A stretch of DNA of 64,000 nt, from positions 19,592,001-19,656,000 of the forward strand of contig OU612075.1 of the NCBI GenBank assembly GCA_914767715.1, given 5' to 3'. The notes beneath the pieces are model-generated. The model had not been told where the DNA came from and searched no databases. It worked only from the letters and a program-made list of their open reading frames with translations. Origin of the DNA: Membranipora membranacea. Lineage: Eukaryota; Bryozoa; Gymnolaemata; Cheilostomatida; Membraniporidae. Positions 35,669-47,833 of the stretch are shown here, in pieces. Made by a program: the position numbers and the translations under genes. Each line of letters starts with the position of its first letter. Positions within the stretch are counted from its first letter, which is position 1.

Positions 35669-35930
35669 GCCCCCCCCCCCCCTTCTCCGGTTAGCTGTAG
35701 CAGACACAGGAGTGAATCAACCTCACACAGACACTTCACTCACACCTAGTACTTCACATGCAGAAGTAGCAGAGAATGGAGCAGTTCCAACTCATCATTA
35801 TTCAGCCTATCCGCATCTACAAACATAGATAGGTTAGAGGCAGGCACTTCTGTAGACATTAAGTCTCCACCATGTTCAACACCAGCTGATAATACAGAGG
35901 AGCCTACGATCACTGATGCGAGAAGTAAGT
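35669..35930 (+). other. Poly-C run followed by Ser/Thr/Pro-rich exon-like block
   Basis: A run of about 15 C (35674-35690) lies in a C/T-rich stretch ending GTAGCAG (35702), a plausible acceptor. The next 220 bases read TDTSLTPSTSHAEVAENGAV in one frame and, after a shift, TSVDIKSPPCSTPADNTEEP before a GTAAGT donor at 35925. It looks like a low-complexity linker exon with a frameshift. Confidence 0.35.
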
Positions 35931-38900
35931 AGCCATTATCAGGCTATGGCAAAACCCTATTAGCAAAATTTTGAAGGAATTGTGTACTTCGAAGATGTGA
36001 TACAAAGCTTAACAATAATGGATGGCTAATGTAGGTCTGACAAGGCCCTTATGCAAGTTAACATTAAGGTCTAAATTATGTTTGAAGCATTGTACTGATG
36101 ACTGCTTGAGCACACGGACACATAGATTCACTGATGACTAATAAAATCTAAAATTGAAACCCGTGCCACTGTCTACCGCACATAGTACTTGTTCTTGGTG
36201 TTCCCTGAGCTTAACAACCAAACAAGAAAACAATGTTAATTAATCGCTGGCTTAGAATGCAAACGTCCGAAATGATGCAATGCAAACTTTCGGTTATAGC
36301 ACATTTAAAAAATGGCTGTGTATATCACAGAAATTTACAGAATTATTGTGATTCAATGATTGTAGAAAGTAATTACCTACCAAATGCTATTGTTTTCATA
36401 GGCCTTTGAAGTTATCACACCCTTACCAACCATAGAACCAGGAAACAATGTTATCATTTAGGAAGATCGTTCTTAAACAAGCAAGGTATTTTGAGAATGC
36501 AAATGTCCTAAATGTCCTAATCATGAGACTATTTGACTTTTGACCTGTTTATTTGAGGTTTATAAAGGGGTGTAAAAGAAGTAAATTTGTTGGATGATTT
36601 ATTTATCAAATGATACACTATGATCAACTTATCATTTTTTGACAATCACTCCAGAAAAAGTCAATACTATCATGAAAGGGAATTGCGTTTTAAATCTATA
36701 ATTCAATAATCCCCTTCATGATCACGTCATCTAAATCATCCCCACAGATGAACCTTATTTTTAACTTACTTTCTTAACACTTATTTACTTGTCAAGCCAA
36801 TTTTCTTTGGCCTTTTCTGCGCCCCTTTTTGTTGTTGAGCATGCACCTTGAAAATTTGTTGTCTACGTTCCATCTCAAGACCAGAAACATCTTATCTATT
36901 ACATCCTGAATGTAGCGCAGCTGTTTGATTGGTGTGTGTTTAAATTTCTGGTAGTGGCGTACATCACCATATTATTTATAATTGAAAAACTCTCTGATCT
37001 CATAATATGGAAAAAATTTCCATCTAAGAGTTATATGAGCTTCAGTTCTCTGGCAGCTGTCCTTGGGTGACGCTGTGCAGGTTATCCATATCATATCAGC
37101 ACATGTGAGAATTGTGATTATACAAGGCAGTAGTCTCTAACTCTTCGGTGTTATACACAATTTGGTCTAAAGGATTAGTTTGGGTTAGGCATGCAGCTGA
37201 CCTGCATCAGAACTCACAACATTCTTTGTCTAGTGACTTGAGTGAGATGTTCTATCAAATGACAGTATTTCCATCCTTTCACAATCTCATCACTTTGGTT
37301 TTCAGACACTAACTATTTCTTGTACACATTATACATAATTTATGAGAGATTGTGAGACCCCCTTGACATTTAATCCTACCGTTGCCTTTCCCAAAGAGTT
37401 GGGCTCACAGTATGGGGAACTCTTTGTATGATTCCGAACTAGCTAAACTTCACACTCTGGTAGCTTTTATGATTACACAGTCTGAGCAGTACACGGTCAC
37501 AATTTTGCAATAATTACTGAATGATTTTCAGACATTCATTTGAATAATATCTGTTTGTGAGCCGCAGAGGTTACAGATAATATGGTCTTCCATTCCAAAA
37601 AGAAAAAAAAAAGCTAATTTTTGTACATCATGGGAAGCAAATTTACATCAAACCCCACAGCCAGGCCATTTTCTTATTCTTCTCACAACCTTTTTCATTG
37701 GATCATTGTATACATGAGGCTTAGAGTGATTGGATAATCAATTAGGACGTTCGCATTCTAAAATTTAGTTGAGAAGGGTGATGAGATGGGATCTTTACTT
37801 GTTGATAAAAGCTAAACAATTTAAGCAAATTAACTCAAACAAAGACCAAACTGTAATATAAGCTCCAATTTCACCAAAACTTAACAAACATGAATTTTGA
37901 AATTCTCATCATTTATGACATTTGCATTCTAGGGCAGCGTAATAGCAACATAACCTAGAGAAGTTTATTAGCATATTAACACTGAGGTATGACATGGAAA
38001 GCATGATAAGAATAGGAACAACTAATGTCATTACAAAATTTAATCAGTGATAAAAGATTATTAAGCCGCTCAGCATTCAAAGCAAAGCATATCAGTCGCC
38101 TTGACCGCTAGTAAAGTGTGGAATGACATGTAAGACGAGGAAAGTATGATCATATTAGTGAGAGTAATGATATTTTCAATGGCAAGCTACCTGTTGAACT
38201 TTTAGAAGATTCTTTAAATTATTGCTGGTCAACAGCACATCTGATAATGCCATTTTCTCTGTTGTGCTGCCAACTACAAAATATCAAGTCAGTGAGTATA
38301 GAGTAAAAGATATTAGGGTTAGACTTTAGCCAAAGGTGGTGGGGTAGATTCCACACATTATTAGACAGTCACAATGAGTCAAGGGACTCAATAGGGCCTG
38401 TGTGTAAACAAAATGAGGGTAATTTCATAGGCGGATTATGATGATCCACTTAATGAGACAAAAATTAACTGCGAATATAATTTGATATTTATTATATTAT
38501 ATAATGTAATAAATATATCATTAAAATGAAGAGAAATAATAATAATCCAGCTTTGAATTTTGAATATTATATAAATGCAACCTGAAAATATTGATTGCGG
38601 AAAAAAAATTCAGAATAACATATATATTTTATGTTATTGTAATACAAAAAAATTTAATACAATAACTTAATATATATAGGCCTATGGAATTTTTTGCATT
38701 TAGCTGTATATTTCATGACACCTTCCTTCCTGACACTAAATTTCATTGTGATTGATCAGGTTTTTATAATTGAATGTATTATTATTTAATTTTAATTGTA
38801 TTAAAAATCAAGATTTTCCGATTCTTCTTTATTTCAGCATTTAGGTCAGATTTTTGGATTACCGAAAAAAAATATATCAATAGTAGTTAGCAGAAAACAA

Positions 38901-39550
38901 GGAGTTTTTACTGCAAAAGGTCTCATCTGCTTCCCTTGTGGCTTATATAAAACTTTGAGAAAGTATGGTCTCATCTGGAAATAATCAAGGGAGATTACTC
39001 CAAAAAACACAACCCCATTTGAGATCAAATTTGCCTAACTGAAGGACAATTCATTTTGAGTGATGTGTGAGTGATAATTTGCATATCTTGTTCTTATTGA
39101 AAGACCCCCTCCCACAGGCATGACATTTCTCATTTTTATTAAAGGAAAAGGAAAATGCGGTGCAGGAACACTTGATTTGATCTGTTTTGGTCAGAATAGA
39201 TAAGTAATTGGTATGGTATATATCAATGAAAAATAATTCTGGGTATTCTTTGTAAAATCTGTAAGTTTCCATATTGATCAGATAATTATTCAATTTGTAG
39301 CTAACGATATTTAACTTGCCAGCAATAAATAGCGATTTTGTGTTAAGTCTAAATGGTGAGGTGAGGTCTAAATACTTTCTCACTGAGCAGTTTGATCAGA
39401 CAGCAACAACCTAAGAACGCTATTGCAGTCCTAGAGAATAAGTTGCGACCACTTTCCATAAACATGAAGGATGACTGCATCGAAGAATGAAGGATGAAAA
39501 TACCATCACATTTATTTGCTTCTTTTCTTCTCAAATTTAATATCTATATA
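35931..39550. repeat. Gene-free interval with four copies of an AGAATGCAAAYGTCC motif
   Basis: No coding block was seen over 3.6 kb apart from two featureless minus-strand frames (38846-39028, 39051-39383). The motif AGAATGCAAACGTCC occurs at 36254-36268 and 36494-36508 (plus), and in reverse complement at 37745-37759 and 37917-37930. That is two direct copies facing two inverted copies about 1.25 kb apart, as the ends of an old non-autonomous element might look. The sequence around the two plus copies also shares AACAATGTTA. 38470-38670 is very AT-rich. Confidence 0.4.
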
Positions 39551-39554
39551 TTGT

Positions 39555-39672
39555 AATTTAACTTGTCTTCATTCTCAACCTTAAATTTTTTAACTTATCC
39601 TTTTTGGCACTTTTTGGAAAACATTCTGCTACCGGAAGTAAATAGACGAAAAAGATTTTTTTTAAAATAACA
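39555..39672 (+). mobile_element. 3'-end fragment of the L2/CR1-like LINE seen at 52.7-55.0 kb
   Basis: CACTTTTTGGAAAACATTCT plus GCTACCGGAAGTAAATAGAC here matches CACTATTCGGAAAACATTCC plus ACTACTGGAATGAAATAGAC at 54918-54960, followed in both by an A-rich tail. Only the last 120 or so bases are present, as expected of a severely 5'-truncated insertion. Confidence 0.65.
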
Positions 39673-39924
39673 AAGCAAATCATAACATACCGCTTTTTGT
39701 TTTTGGATAGGAATGAGGTCAACAGAAATATGAAATCATAAATTTGACTCTCGGCATTATTTCAGCAGATTATTCCAAATAGTTGGTATGGTTGTGGAGT
39801 GAGGATAAGGCAAAAAGTGTGATAGGGGAAGAATGCTTTTATAATGATTGTAAACATTAATATAACGCTTGCCTCATCTAATTTTGTGATCTAAGCCCAC
39901 CTCAGAGATAAGTGTGAGGATAAA

Positions 39925-39987
39925 TCGCCTGCCTGCCTGCCTGCCTGCCTGCCCGCCCGCCCGCCCGCCCGCCCGCCCGCCTGCCCG

Positions 39988-40025
<38 letters not shown>

Positions 40026-40042
40026 TATCTGTCTATTTATCG
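39925..40042. repeat. Compound (CCTG)n/(CCCG)n tetranucleotide microsatellite
   Basis: CCTG units, then CCCG units, then CCTG units again, ending in TGTCTATC-type repeats. This is an extremely GC-rich island in AT-rich surroundings. The CCCG block can be derived from CCTG by a single T-to-C change spread through the array. Confidence 0.95.
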
Positions 40043-41455
40043 TGATATATCGTAGAATCACAGTTTGCTTTTATGTCTTGAAGGGGATTTACATCTATCC
40101 ATGGAAAGGAGGCACGAGAAGGAAAGTAGCTGACCGTTCAATTATAAGTGCGTTTCATGCTGAAAATTATTATACTGGAACTCTCTCCGTCCACAGTGAG
40201 ATGCTGGTTTATCGGAAAGAATATGCTAAGAAAACAGTTCTCATCAGAAGAGGTATACACTCGAGGGTGCTATAATTTTATCAGAACTTTGTTCTCTCAA
40301 TTCTACAATCGAGATATTGAGACTTTGAGGGTTAACCGCAATGATTCAAATGTTACAGTGGACAATTTGATACATAAGTAATTGTATATATTGTTGTTGC
40401 ATTTCCCAGGTGTGACATCCTATAACTTTACAAACATCAACATCACACATGGACAGTGGACACTGTCACAATCAGCGGGACTGACTAAGCTATTTCGGTG
40501 GGTTGAAAATCTATAATATTAAGATCCTGTTCATATGTCAAGCTCAAGTAAAAGCAATCACTACACATTATTGTTGATACATTACCTTCTTAGGAGAGAG
40601 CGCCAACTTCAGAAAACTCAGACGCGCTAGTGTGCTATTCACTTCTCCAAAAAGAAGCACTCTTATCCAACCAGCCAATTCCACTCCACCATAGGTTGGT
40701 ATGTGTTCGGGTTGTCGGAACTTCCATGGCACATGGGACCCCTGGTAGTGTTTAGCAGTCTTTCCAGTTTTTCTGTATGTATTTCCATGGTAGCAATAGT
40801 CCACCCGCCAGTTGTCCAGGAGACGGGTCTAGAACATATTTATAAGCACCTCAGGGTGCTCTCGGCTGGAAGAATCAACCTCAAAAGATACTCTTTTGGG
40901 ACTTGAACCGATGAATCATACTATATGAGTCCCCTGTCAGTACATAGCAATCTAATCAACCCTAAAATCGTCTTTGGGAAATATAATACGAGTCATGATT
41001 AGTTGTAGGTGATTGGCTATATACCCCAGAAAATGACACTTACCAGAGAGCTCTATTTAGGCTTCGATTAGCAATCAGACAATATTCAATCATTTGATGA
41101 AAAAAGTTTTCATAGCACCAAATCATATATTTCATCTCAGCGTCAACATCATAAATAATCAAGCTTTTGCACCTAGCAACCAACATGTTTATATTTATAG
41201 TTGTAGAACGGGAGTTACAGATAATAATGCCTTTCATCAAAAAACAAATCCTTCCGATGAGATGAAAATGGAAAGCGGAAATGGCCATGTGTCCCAACAT
41301 CCACATTATCCAGAATTACTGCTTGTCAGCGATTGGCACACGCGGTCACTTTTTTTGCTCAATACTGACACAGGTAAATATAACTAGAAATGCTGCGATC
41401 ACAAATGCCACAAAACTTCAAGGGTGTGGATGATATACACTCAGGTTGACAATTG
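40043..41455. other. No confident gene; tRNA-like patch and weak Kringle-like frame
   Basis: Minus strand 40896-40975 has a good B box (CGGTTCAAGTCCC) with no clear A box. The minus-strand frame at 40568-40804 reads CYHGNTYRKTGKTAKHY then PEHIPTYGGVELAG, loosely like a Kringle domain (C..G..Y.G..T...G......PE..P..GLE) but lacking most Cys. Splice-bounded open sequence near 41030-41370 on the plus strand has no motif. Confidence 0.3.
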
Positions 41456-41459
41456 AGTT

Positions 41460-43870
41460 TATGATGGATGGCCAATTGGCGAGGTCATTTTTCTCACCTT
41501 TCTCACCTAGCCAGCTGTATCCTTAGCGGGTAGCCGTTCTGCTAGCTCCAAGTTCAATTAGAGAATGCCATCTGATCCTGTTGTTCACATCCTCCTGCTC
41601 CAGAACCCAACGGCTCATGTCTGACTTTATTATGTCTTTCAATCGCTGCCGGGTTCTTCCTCTCCTCCTTTTACCGCCGACCACTAGATTGGTGACCTGG
41701 CGGATATCTTCCTCCTCCTCTCTCCTGACCATGCCACTGCAGGCGTCCCTCCCTCATATACGTTGAATTTTCTTTAACTCCTGCCGGTCTCCTGATTTCA
41801 GTGTTCTCGACACGGTCCTCATAGCTGAACCCATAGATATGTCTTAGCATTCTCATTTCCGTCGCATCCATCCTGTCTTCTATTCTCTGTGTGACCGGCC
41901 AGGTTACGCTGCCATACATGAGTGTTGGCTTGATAGATGTAATGTATAGAAGTACTTTTAGTTTAGTTGGTACTTTCTTGTCACACAACACTCCTGTAAG
42001 ATCCCTCCGCCTGTCCCAAGCCGCACCTATCCTCCTAGCTATCTCTGCACCACACCCTCCATCCTGATCTATCATGGTACCCAGGTACTCAAATGCAGTT
42101 TTCTCAGGTACTTCACTATGGTCATGCTGGTTGTAGTTTTTCAATATGATCTTCCTAGTTGCTCCTGTTGGTGGCATGTACTCTGTTTTAGTCCTACTCA
42201 GTTTCAGTCCTGCATCCTCAAAATGTTTTCTCCAGTCCTCCAGTCGGCCCTCCATTCCATCTGCCTCCCTATTGCATAGAACTAAATCATCTGCGAACAG
42301 CATGGCCCATGGGGGTTCCTCAACTACCTCCTCCGTGATCACATCAAAAATCACTATAAACAGGAAGGGACTGAGAGCTTAGCCTTGGTAGTAGACCAAC
42401 ATTTATCCTCACTTCATCTGAAGATCCCACATTTTTATTAACATGTGGAACAGTTTTCATGCATATCCTCTATCAGTCTGATATACTCTTCTGGGACTTG
42501 TCGTCTCTGTAGGCAATACCAGATCAAGTCTCTCGGTACAGTGTCATAGGCATACTCAAGATCTACGAAAACTAGATGCAGATACTGTTGGTGTTCTCTC
42601 ATCTTCTCTTGCAATATACTCAGACAGAACAGAACATAGGCTGTGTTGTTGAGTTACCTTTCTAAAATCCATACTGTTTCTCAGATATGTCAACAATAGT
42701 CCTCAGTCTAGATTCCACTATCCTTTCCCAGAGCTTGAGGCAGTGGCTGAGAAGTTTGATGCCTCGGTAGTTAGCGCAGTTCAGGTGGTCTCCTTTCTGT
42801 TTATAGAGTGGTGTTATCTGACTCTTCCTCCATGCAGCTGGTATGCCTGTCTTCTGTATTTCCCTCAAAACTGATGTCATCCAACTCACTCCGGTATCTC
42901 CTAATCTCTTGACTATCTCAATAGGGAACTCATCCGGTCCGGCTGCTTTTCCTTTCTTCATTTACTATAGCTCGAGCAGTGTTTTCACTTCCTCCTAACT
43001 AATCAGAGCAATTAGCCCTTCTACTTGCTGGACCTCTTCTAATTCCTCTCTTCTATTCCTAGTGTTGAGTAGTTGATCGAAATACTCCTGCCATCTCCTC
43101 TTGATATCTCCATCCTCCGATAATATAAGGCCATCTCCATCTCTCACAAACTTCATCCTATCTATGTCAATGATCTTTGCATTCTCGTTTTGGCCAGCTT
43201 GTATAAGTTCTTTGCTCCATTCTCTTCAAGGTCATTGTATACCTCTTCATACGCATTCTCTTTTGCTTTCGCTACTTCGACTTTTGCCTCCATATTCTTC
43301 AATCGATATTCCTCCTCAACTATCCTTTCTTGGTCTTGATCTTGGTCTTCATCTCTCTTCGCGGTTTTCCATCACTTGAAAGCTTCCTTTTTCTCCCTTA
43401 CAACTTCGTGGACCTCTGAATTCCACCACCAGGACTCTTTTTCTAGATATTTCCCTCTCCTTGAGACTCCTAGCTCTTCCTTCGCTATCCTGACTGCATC
43501 CACACACGTGTTCTCCCACATCGCTTCCTCCATTTCTACTTTTTCCATGATGTTCTCCATCAACTTCATCTCAAACTCATCCCCTTCTGTCTCCTTCATT
43601 TTCCACCATCTTATTCTCTCAGGTCTTTCCCTTCTCCTTCTGCTTATTTATGTTCAAGTCTGCGACCAGCAATCTATGCTTGGCAGCTATCGACTCTCCT
43701 GGTATTATCTTTGCATTCTTTACCTTTCCCATCATAGATCTCCGAACTAGTATGTAATCGATCACCGAAAAGTAACGACCACTCCTGTATATTACCAAAT
43801 GCTCATCCTTCTTTAAATTGGCGATGTCATTATAAGTGCAACATAAAATGGCTGTCCTTTCCATGCCACC
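41460..43870 (-). mobile_element. RTE-clade LINE, 5'-truncated and decayed
   Basis: Read on the minus strand: the end of an APE-type endonuclease (43864-43619, YFSVIDYILVRRSMMGKV, HRLLVADLNI); a linker (43599-43372, WWWNSEVHEVVREKKEAFK); RT motifs GKAAGPDEFPIEIVKRLGD and NYRGIKLLSHCLKLWERI (42961-42662); VFVDLEYAYDTVPRDLIWY (about 42560-42500, first catalytic Asp); MLFADDLVL (about 42300, the FADD box with both Asp); and a basic C-terminal RRRGRTRQRLKDIIKSD segment (about 41660). The wording (GPDE.P.E..K, FADD, GR.R.R..D..K.D) is that of RTE elements. Several frameshifts and stops separate the blocks. Open frames on the plus strand here, such as 43376-43750, are antisense shadows. Confidence 0.9.
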
Positions 43871-43959
43871 TATGAGTTAGGCAGCCGGAGTTGTGGTATA
43901 TTTATATATATTATACAAAATAAGGGCTCCTCTTCATGCTCCCTCCTTGCTTTTTTTAA

Positions 43960-44690
43960 TCTGGCCTCACCGGAATTGTAACTTAGGCTGAGATCAAACA
44001 CTCCCACCGCTCAGCCCCGCTGGGCCGCTTAAGCTGGCAAAGCTCAGTGCGAAATAATCCAGGTCGTTAAATTTAATGATGTAGTGGGTGTAAGTAGCAA
44101 AAAATAGGTACCAAAACAAGTTAAACCACCAAGTTGTAAAAGAAATGATATGTTAATGAAATCTGTCTACACCAGAATTTGAACTCAGTCGCGCCTCTCT
44201 CGCAAAAACATGTTAAAATTGTGGTATAATTATAATATATAATTTTAAATTTTATATAATCGTATATAATATATAATTGTATATAACATATATTTGTATA
44301 TATAATGTAATTCTATATAACATATTATATAATTGTATATATTATATTATGTAATATATTATATTATTTTATATAGTATGTATGTATGTATTATGTATGT
44401 ATGTATGTATTATATAATTGTATGTAATATATAATTGTATGTTTTATATATTCATATGTAATGTATAATTGTATGTAATTTAAAATTGTATATACACCGG
44501 GATTGGAACTGGGCCTCTCGCCTCTTTGCTTGTTTTTTGGTCTCAACCAGGAACTTAATGAGTTAGTGGGTAAAAGTAATCCACCAAGTAGTAAAAGAGA
44601 AGTTATGAAAATATCAGACCTCACCGGGTCTTGAATCTCCGTGTTGCAATCGACCATGCTTACCACTCAGCCATGCCTTCCCGCTGATGC
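43960..44690 (-). repeat. Two adjacent tRNA-derived SINE copies with AT microsatellite between
   Basis: Minus-strand copy 1 (44686 to about 44500) starts GGCATGGCTGAGTGGTAAGC (A box) and GGAGATTCAAGACCCGG (B box), with a body containing TACTACTTGGTGGATTACTT. A second body (about 44215-44060) has the related ACAACTTGGTGGTTTAACTT and CACCCACTACATCATTAA, with a B-box-like GAGTTCAAATTCTGG at its head. A further head, GGGGCTGAGCGGTGGGAG (about 44002-44020), opens another copy. Between the bodies 44222-44490 is TATAATATATGTAT-rich microsatellite. Each copy is decayed. Confidence 0.6.
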
Positions 44691-45041
44691 TCTCAGATTT
44701 AACTTAAACATGAATGGGTAAAGTGTAATTTTGAATAATTTTTCTTTTTTTAAACTTTAATGGCACATATTAGGCAAAAAATGTGTAAAATATGTTACAT
44801 GCACATGCGCAACTGGATTTACTACACATTTGTGGTTGAAGACAGGACTTTGATACAGCCATTTCTTCTATTTTCCAAAATAACTTTTTTTGAAAAAAGT
44901 GTTATGAGCCACTGGAAATGGGTTTCTTTTATTTTATATACAAATGCGTTTATCACAAACACAAAACTGAAGTTCTGTGGATTATTCCGAATCAACCAAG
45001 TAATCTTTGGCACTATAATTTTTATGCATGTATTCTAGATC

Positions 45042-45150
45042 TTAGATAATTAAAGAGCTCTAGCTCCGGTGGTTCAGTGGCATTACATTATCATCTCCCC
45101 CTTCAGTTAGAGAATACATCTCGTGTCGTGTGCCCCTGTATAAATCCTGA
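45042..45150 (+). repeat. SINE-like repeat, family 2, copy 1
   Basis: AAAGAGCTCTAGCTCCGGTG followed by GTTCAGTGGCATTACATTAT and GTTAGAGAATACATCTC, then GTCGTGTGCCCCT, recurs inverted at 52370-52480. GTGGTTCAGTGGCATTA resembles a Pol III A box, so a tRNA-derived origin is likely. Confidence 0.65.
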
Positions 45151-45363
45151 TGACTCATTTGTAACGGGTAACCAGTTTGGGCTTCACTAATTTATTTTGA
45201 CCTTGACCCTGAATTTCATCATCATTTTGTTGGGTAATTCCCGGGGAAAAGGGTGGTTTTTATTCATCATTGATTCATTACTTAGGAAAATGAATTTTTT
45301 AACATTCTCCTATTTCCATCTCCTTCTGATCATTTCTGATTGATACACCTCATGAGATTATGG

Positions 45364-46568
45364 CAGACCTGGGTCCAAGTCATGGTAAGTCAAGTCATTT
45401 TCAAGTCAAGTCAAGTCAAAGTCACGACTTGACTTGACTTAACAAAATTATGACTTGACTTGACTTGACTTGATGTCGAAATGAAATAGACAACACTTGA
45501 CTTGACTTGACTTAACGAAAATTGACTTTGACTTGACTTGACTTGGGAGTTGTCCTGACTTTGGTCAAGTCAACATAAGTCAATGTGTGAAATTTTATAA
45601 CATAATGAAGAAAGAGATATAGGAAGGATAATCATAACTGAGAACCCCAACTCTGAAACCCCAATTCTGAAATCCCAACTCTGAAACCCCAACTCTGAAA
45701 CCCCAACTCTGAAACAGAAAACCCAACTTCTCAGCTATGGGTAGGTAGTCAGAGTTCCTGCCTTACATATTAGTTGTCTTCTCTTGCTGTCTTGTAATCA
45801 GTAAAATGAAAAATGTATCCCATGATGCAATATTAATATAGTCTGATCATATAGTGCAGGTTTATTCAGAAGACTGCTTGTATCATCATCAACATCATCA
45901 CCATCATCAGACAGAAATCCTTCTAGTTTAAGGATGTTTCACACTTTTTCTTTTTGTGCTTCTCACAACAGCAGAAGGCTGGACTTTCTTTTTTTGAATT
46001 TCACTTCCAAGCAATTCCATAACATACATCACCCATCGTGAACTGAAATTAGTTTATGGATTGCACATAATGTATTGTTTGATAATGATTGAATTCTCTG
46101 GGTGCTCTATTCCATCAGTCAAGGGATGTAGAGGTTTCAAAACAGCCAGCATGAAACATTCCATTTGTCATCATTGACACAATAAAGGTACATATATACA
46201 ATGAAGTAACAATGCTGAATTGCGTACACACCCATACCTTCTTTCGTTTGTGGGGAGGGGAGCAAATCCCGATTAGTAGAGCAACTCCTGAGGACCTAAC
46301 TAACTCCTCCACGATTTGGACTCACCCGGTATTGAAATAAATTCCGAGTTTATTTTCACGGTTAATGAGCGTGACTTTGCCATGACTTGTAAGTCACCCA
46401 TCTTTGACTTGACTTGACTTACAAAAATCATGACTTGACTTGATGGCGAAAAAAATAGACACCAATTGACTTAACTTGACTTGGTGTAAATGTGACTTAA
46501 CTTGACTTGACTTAGCATCGACAATGACTTGACTTGACTTGACTTGCGATGACTTGGACCCAGGTCTG
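45364..46568. mobile_element. Non-autonomous hAT-like DNA transposon, 1205 bp
   Basis: Left end CAGACCTGGGTCCAAGTCAT at 45364-45383 is repeated exactly, in reverse complement, at 46549-46568. Flanking 8-mers GATTATGG (45356-45363) and TATTATGG (46569-46576) differ at one base, giving an 8-bp target duplication. Ends starting CAG with 8-bp duplications are the hAT pattern. Both subterminal regions are packed with AAGTC/GACTT pentamers (45384-45590 and 46380-46548), which could serve as multiple transposase-binding sites. The interior has no transposase and includes a 14-bp tandem repeat. Boundaries are precise. Confidence 0.9.
45644..45718. repeat. 14-bp tandem repeat CCCCAACTCTGAAA
   Basis: About five units with minor variation (AATTCTGAAA, AATCCC) inside the hAT-like element. 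Confidence 0.85.
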
Positions 46569-47795
46569 TATTATGGCTGAGAGTGAAGGAACTAGCACTC
46601 TGGAAGTCTCTACTAATAGTGAGTATAAATGTTCTTTGTTTTGAAATTGATGGGTCAAGATAGATAAAAAAGAAAATGTGAGGAGACTCAGACTGAGTGA
46701 GCGTTGGTAACTTAGTCCTGAGACTGTGTGATTATCATAATAATTATTAACATTTATGTGATCTGAGATGAGAAAAGATACATAAGATCACTGATATATT
46801 GCAGAGCCTATATACATAATAAGACCAGGGAGTATCAACCTATGTTGTTGTGTCCTGCTAGTAGGCCTAGCTAGTGACTAGTGGGTTTATGCTAAGAAGA
46901 ATGTTCTTGTTGGATTTATAAATCAAAGTTTATTTATTCGATTATATTGCAGTGGAAAGTACAGTTACTCTGACTGGATCTATTATTCTGGCAGAGGATA
47001 ATGAAACTGACGGACAAGAAACGCAGACTAGTCAAACCAAAAGTGACCCAGCCGGCAAGGCTTAGCCAGCAACCTGTTGAAGAGGTTGCCAATGGGCAGC
47101 TTTTTTGTTGGCGAATATCCTCTGACATCACCTGTCTTTGATAGGTATGATAGGTAAGATACGTTATTTTCTTGCCGTTGGCGGTTGCAGAAATAACTTT
47201 TCTGGACTGACAAAACATAGCCAACAGTTAAATTGGAATGTATTTACCATCTATTAGTATGGCTCCAGCATGATGGTTGTCAATGCGAGGTCGATCTAAT
47301 TCGCAGACCAAAGTAGCATTTATCTCCCCTAGCGAATTGAATATTTTCGAAATTTCTCTACTCCCAGACATCAAACAACAAAAATAAGAAATCAGCATCC
47401 CTATTCAATTCCTGTGAACCAGTATAAAATCCGAGAAATTTGAAATAGGCAAATATGTTGCCATTGATTGAATAAACTGCTTCTGGCACCACTTAACACT
47501 CAACGCAAAAAGTGGTGGTCATGAAATGATACATCTGTTGAAACATGAATCATTGATTCCAATTGAGTCTCTTTTTAGGCTTTATACCCTGAAGGCTAAA
47601 TGCTCTAAGCAAGGCAAAAGCCTTCTACAGCATGCCCATTAAGCCAGTACCACTGAATCCCTCCCCTACAGGCCTTATGAGCAACATAAGAAATAAATAT
47701 ATATAACAAAATGAATAATACTGGATAGAGACAGTTAACAATATCCCTGTTATATCCTTCCCTGAGAAGGATATAAAACATATATTAAACTTCTT

Positions 47796-47833
47796 GAAGA
47801 GGTTGCTAAAAATCCCTTTTTGGCAACCTCTTC
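47796..47833. repeat. 17-bp-arm hairpin
   Basis: GAAGAGGTTGCTAAAAA faces TTTTTGGCAACCTCTTC with one mismatch and a 4-nt loop. The same GAAGAGGTTGCC core occurs at 47079-47090, so the two may be ends of one insertion between the duplicated exon blocks. Confidence 0.6.

Noticed and set aside
43376-43750. 124-codon plus-strand frame rich in Ser, Phe and Leu
   Set aside because: It lies exactly opposite the RTE endonuclease-linker coding strand and is an antisense shadow.
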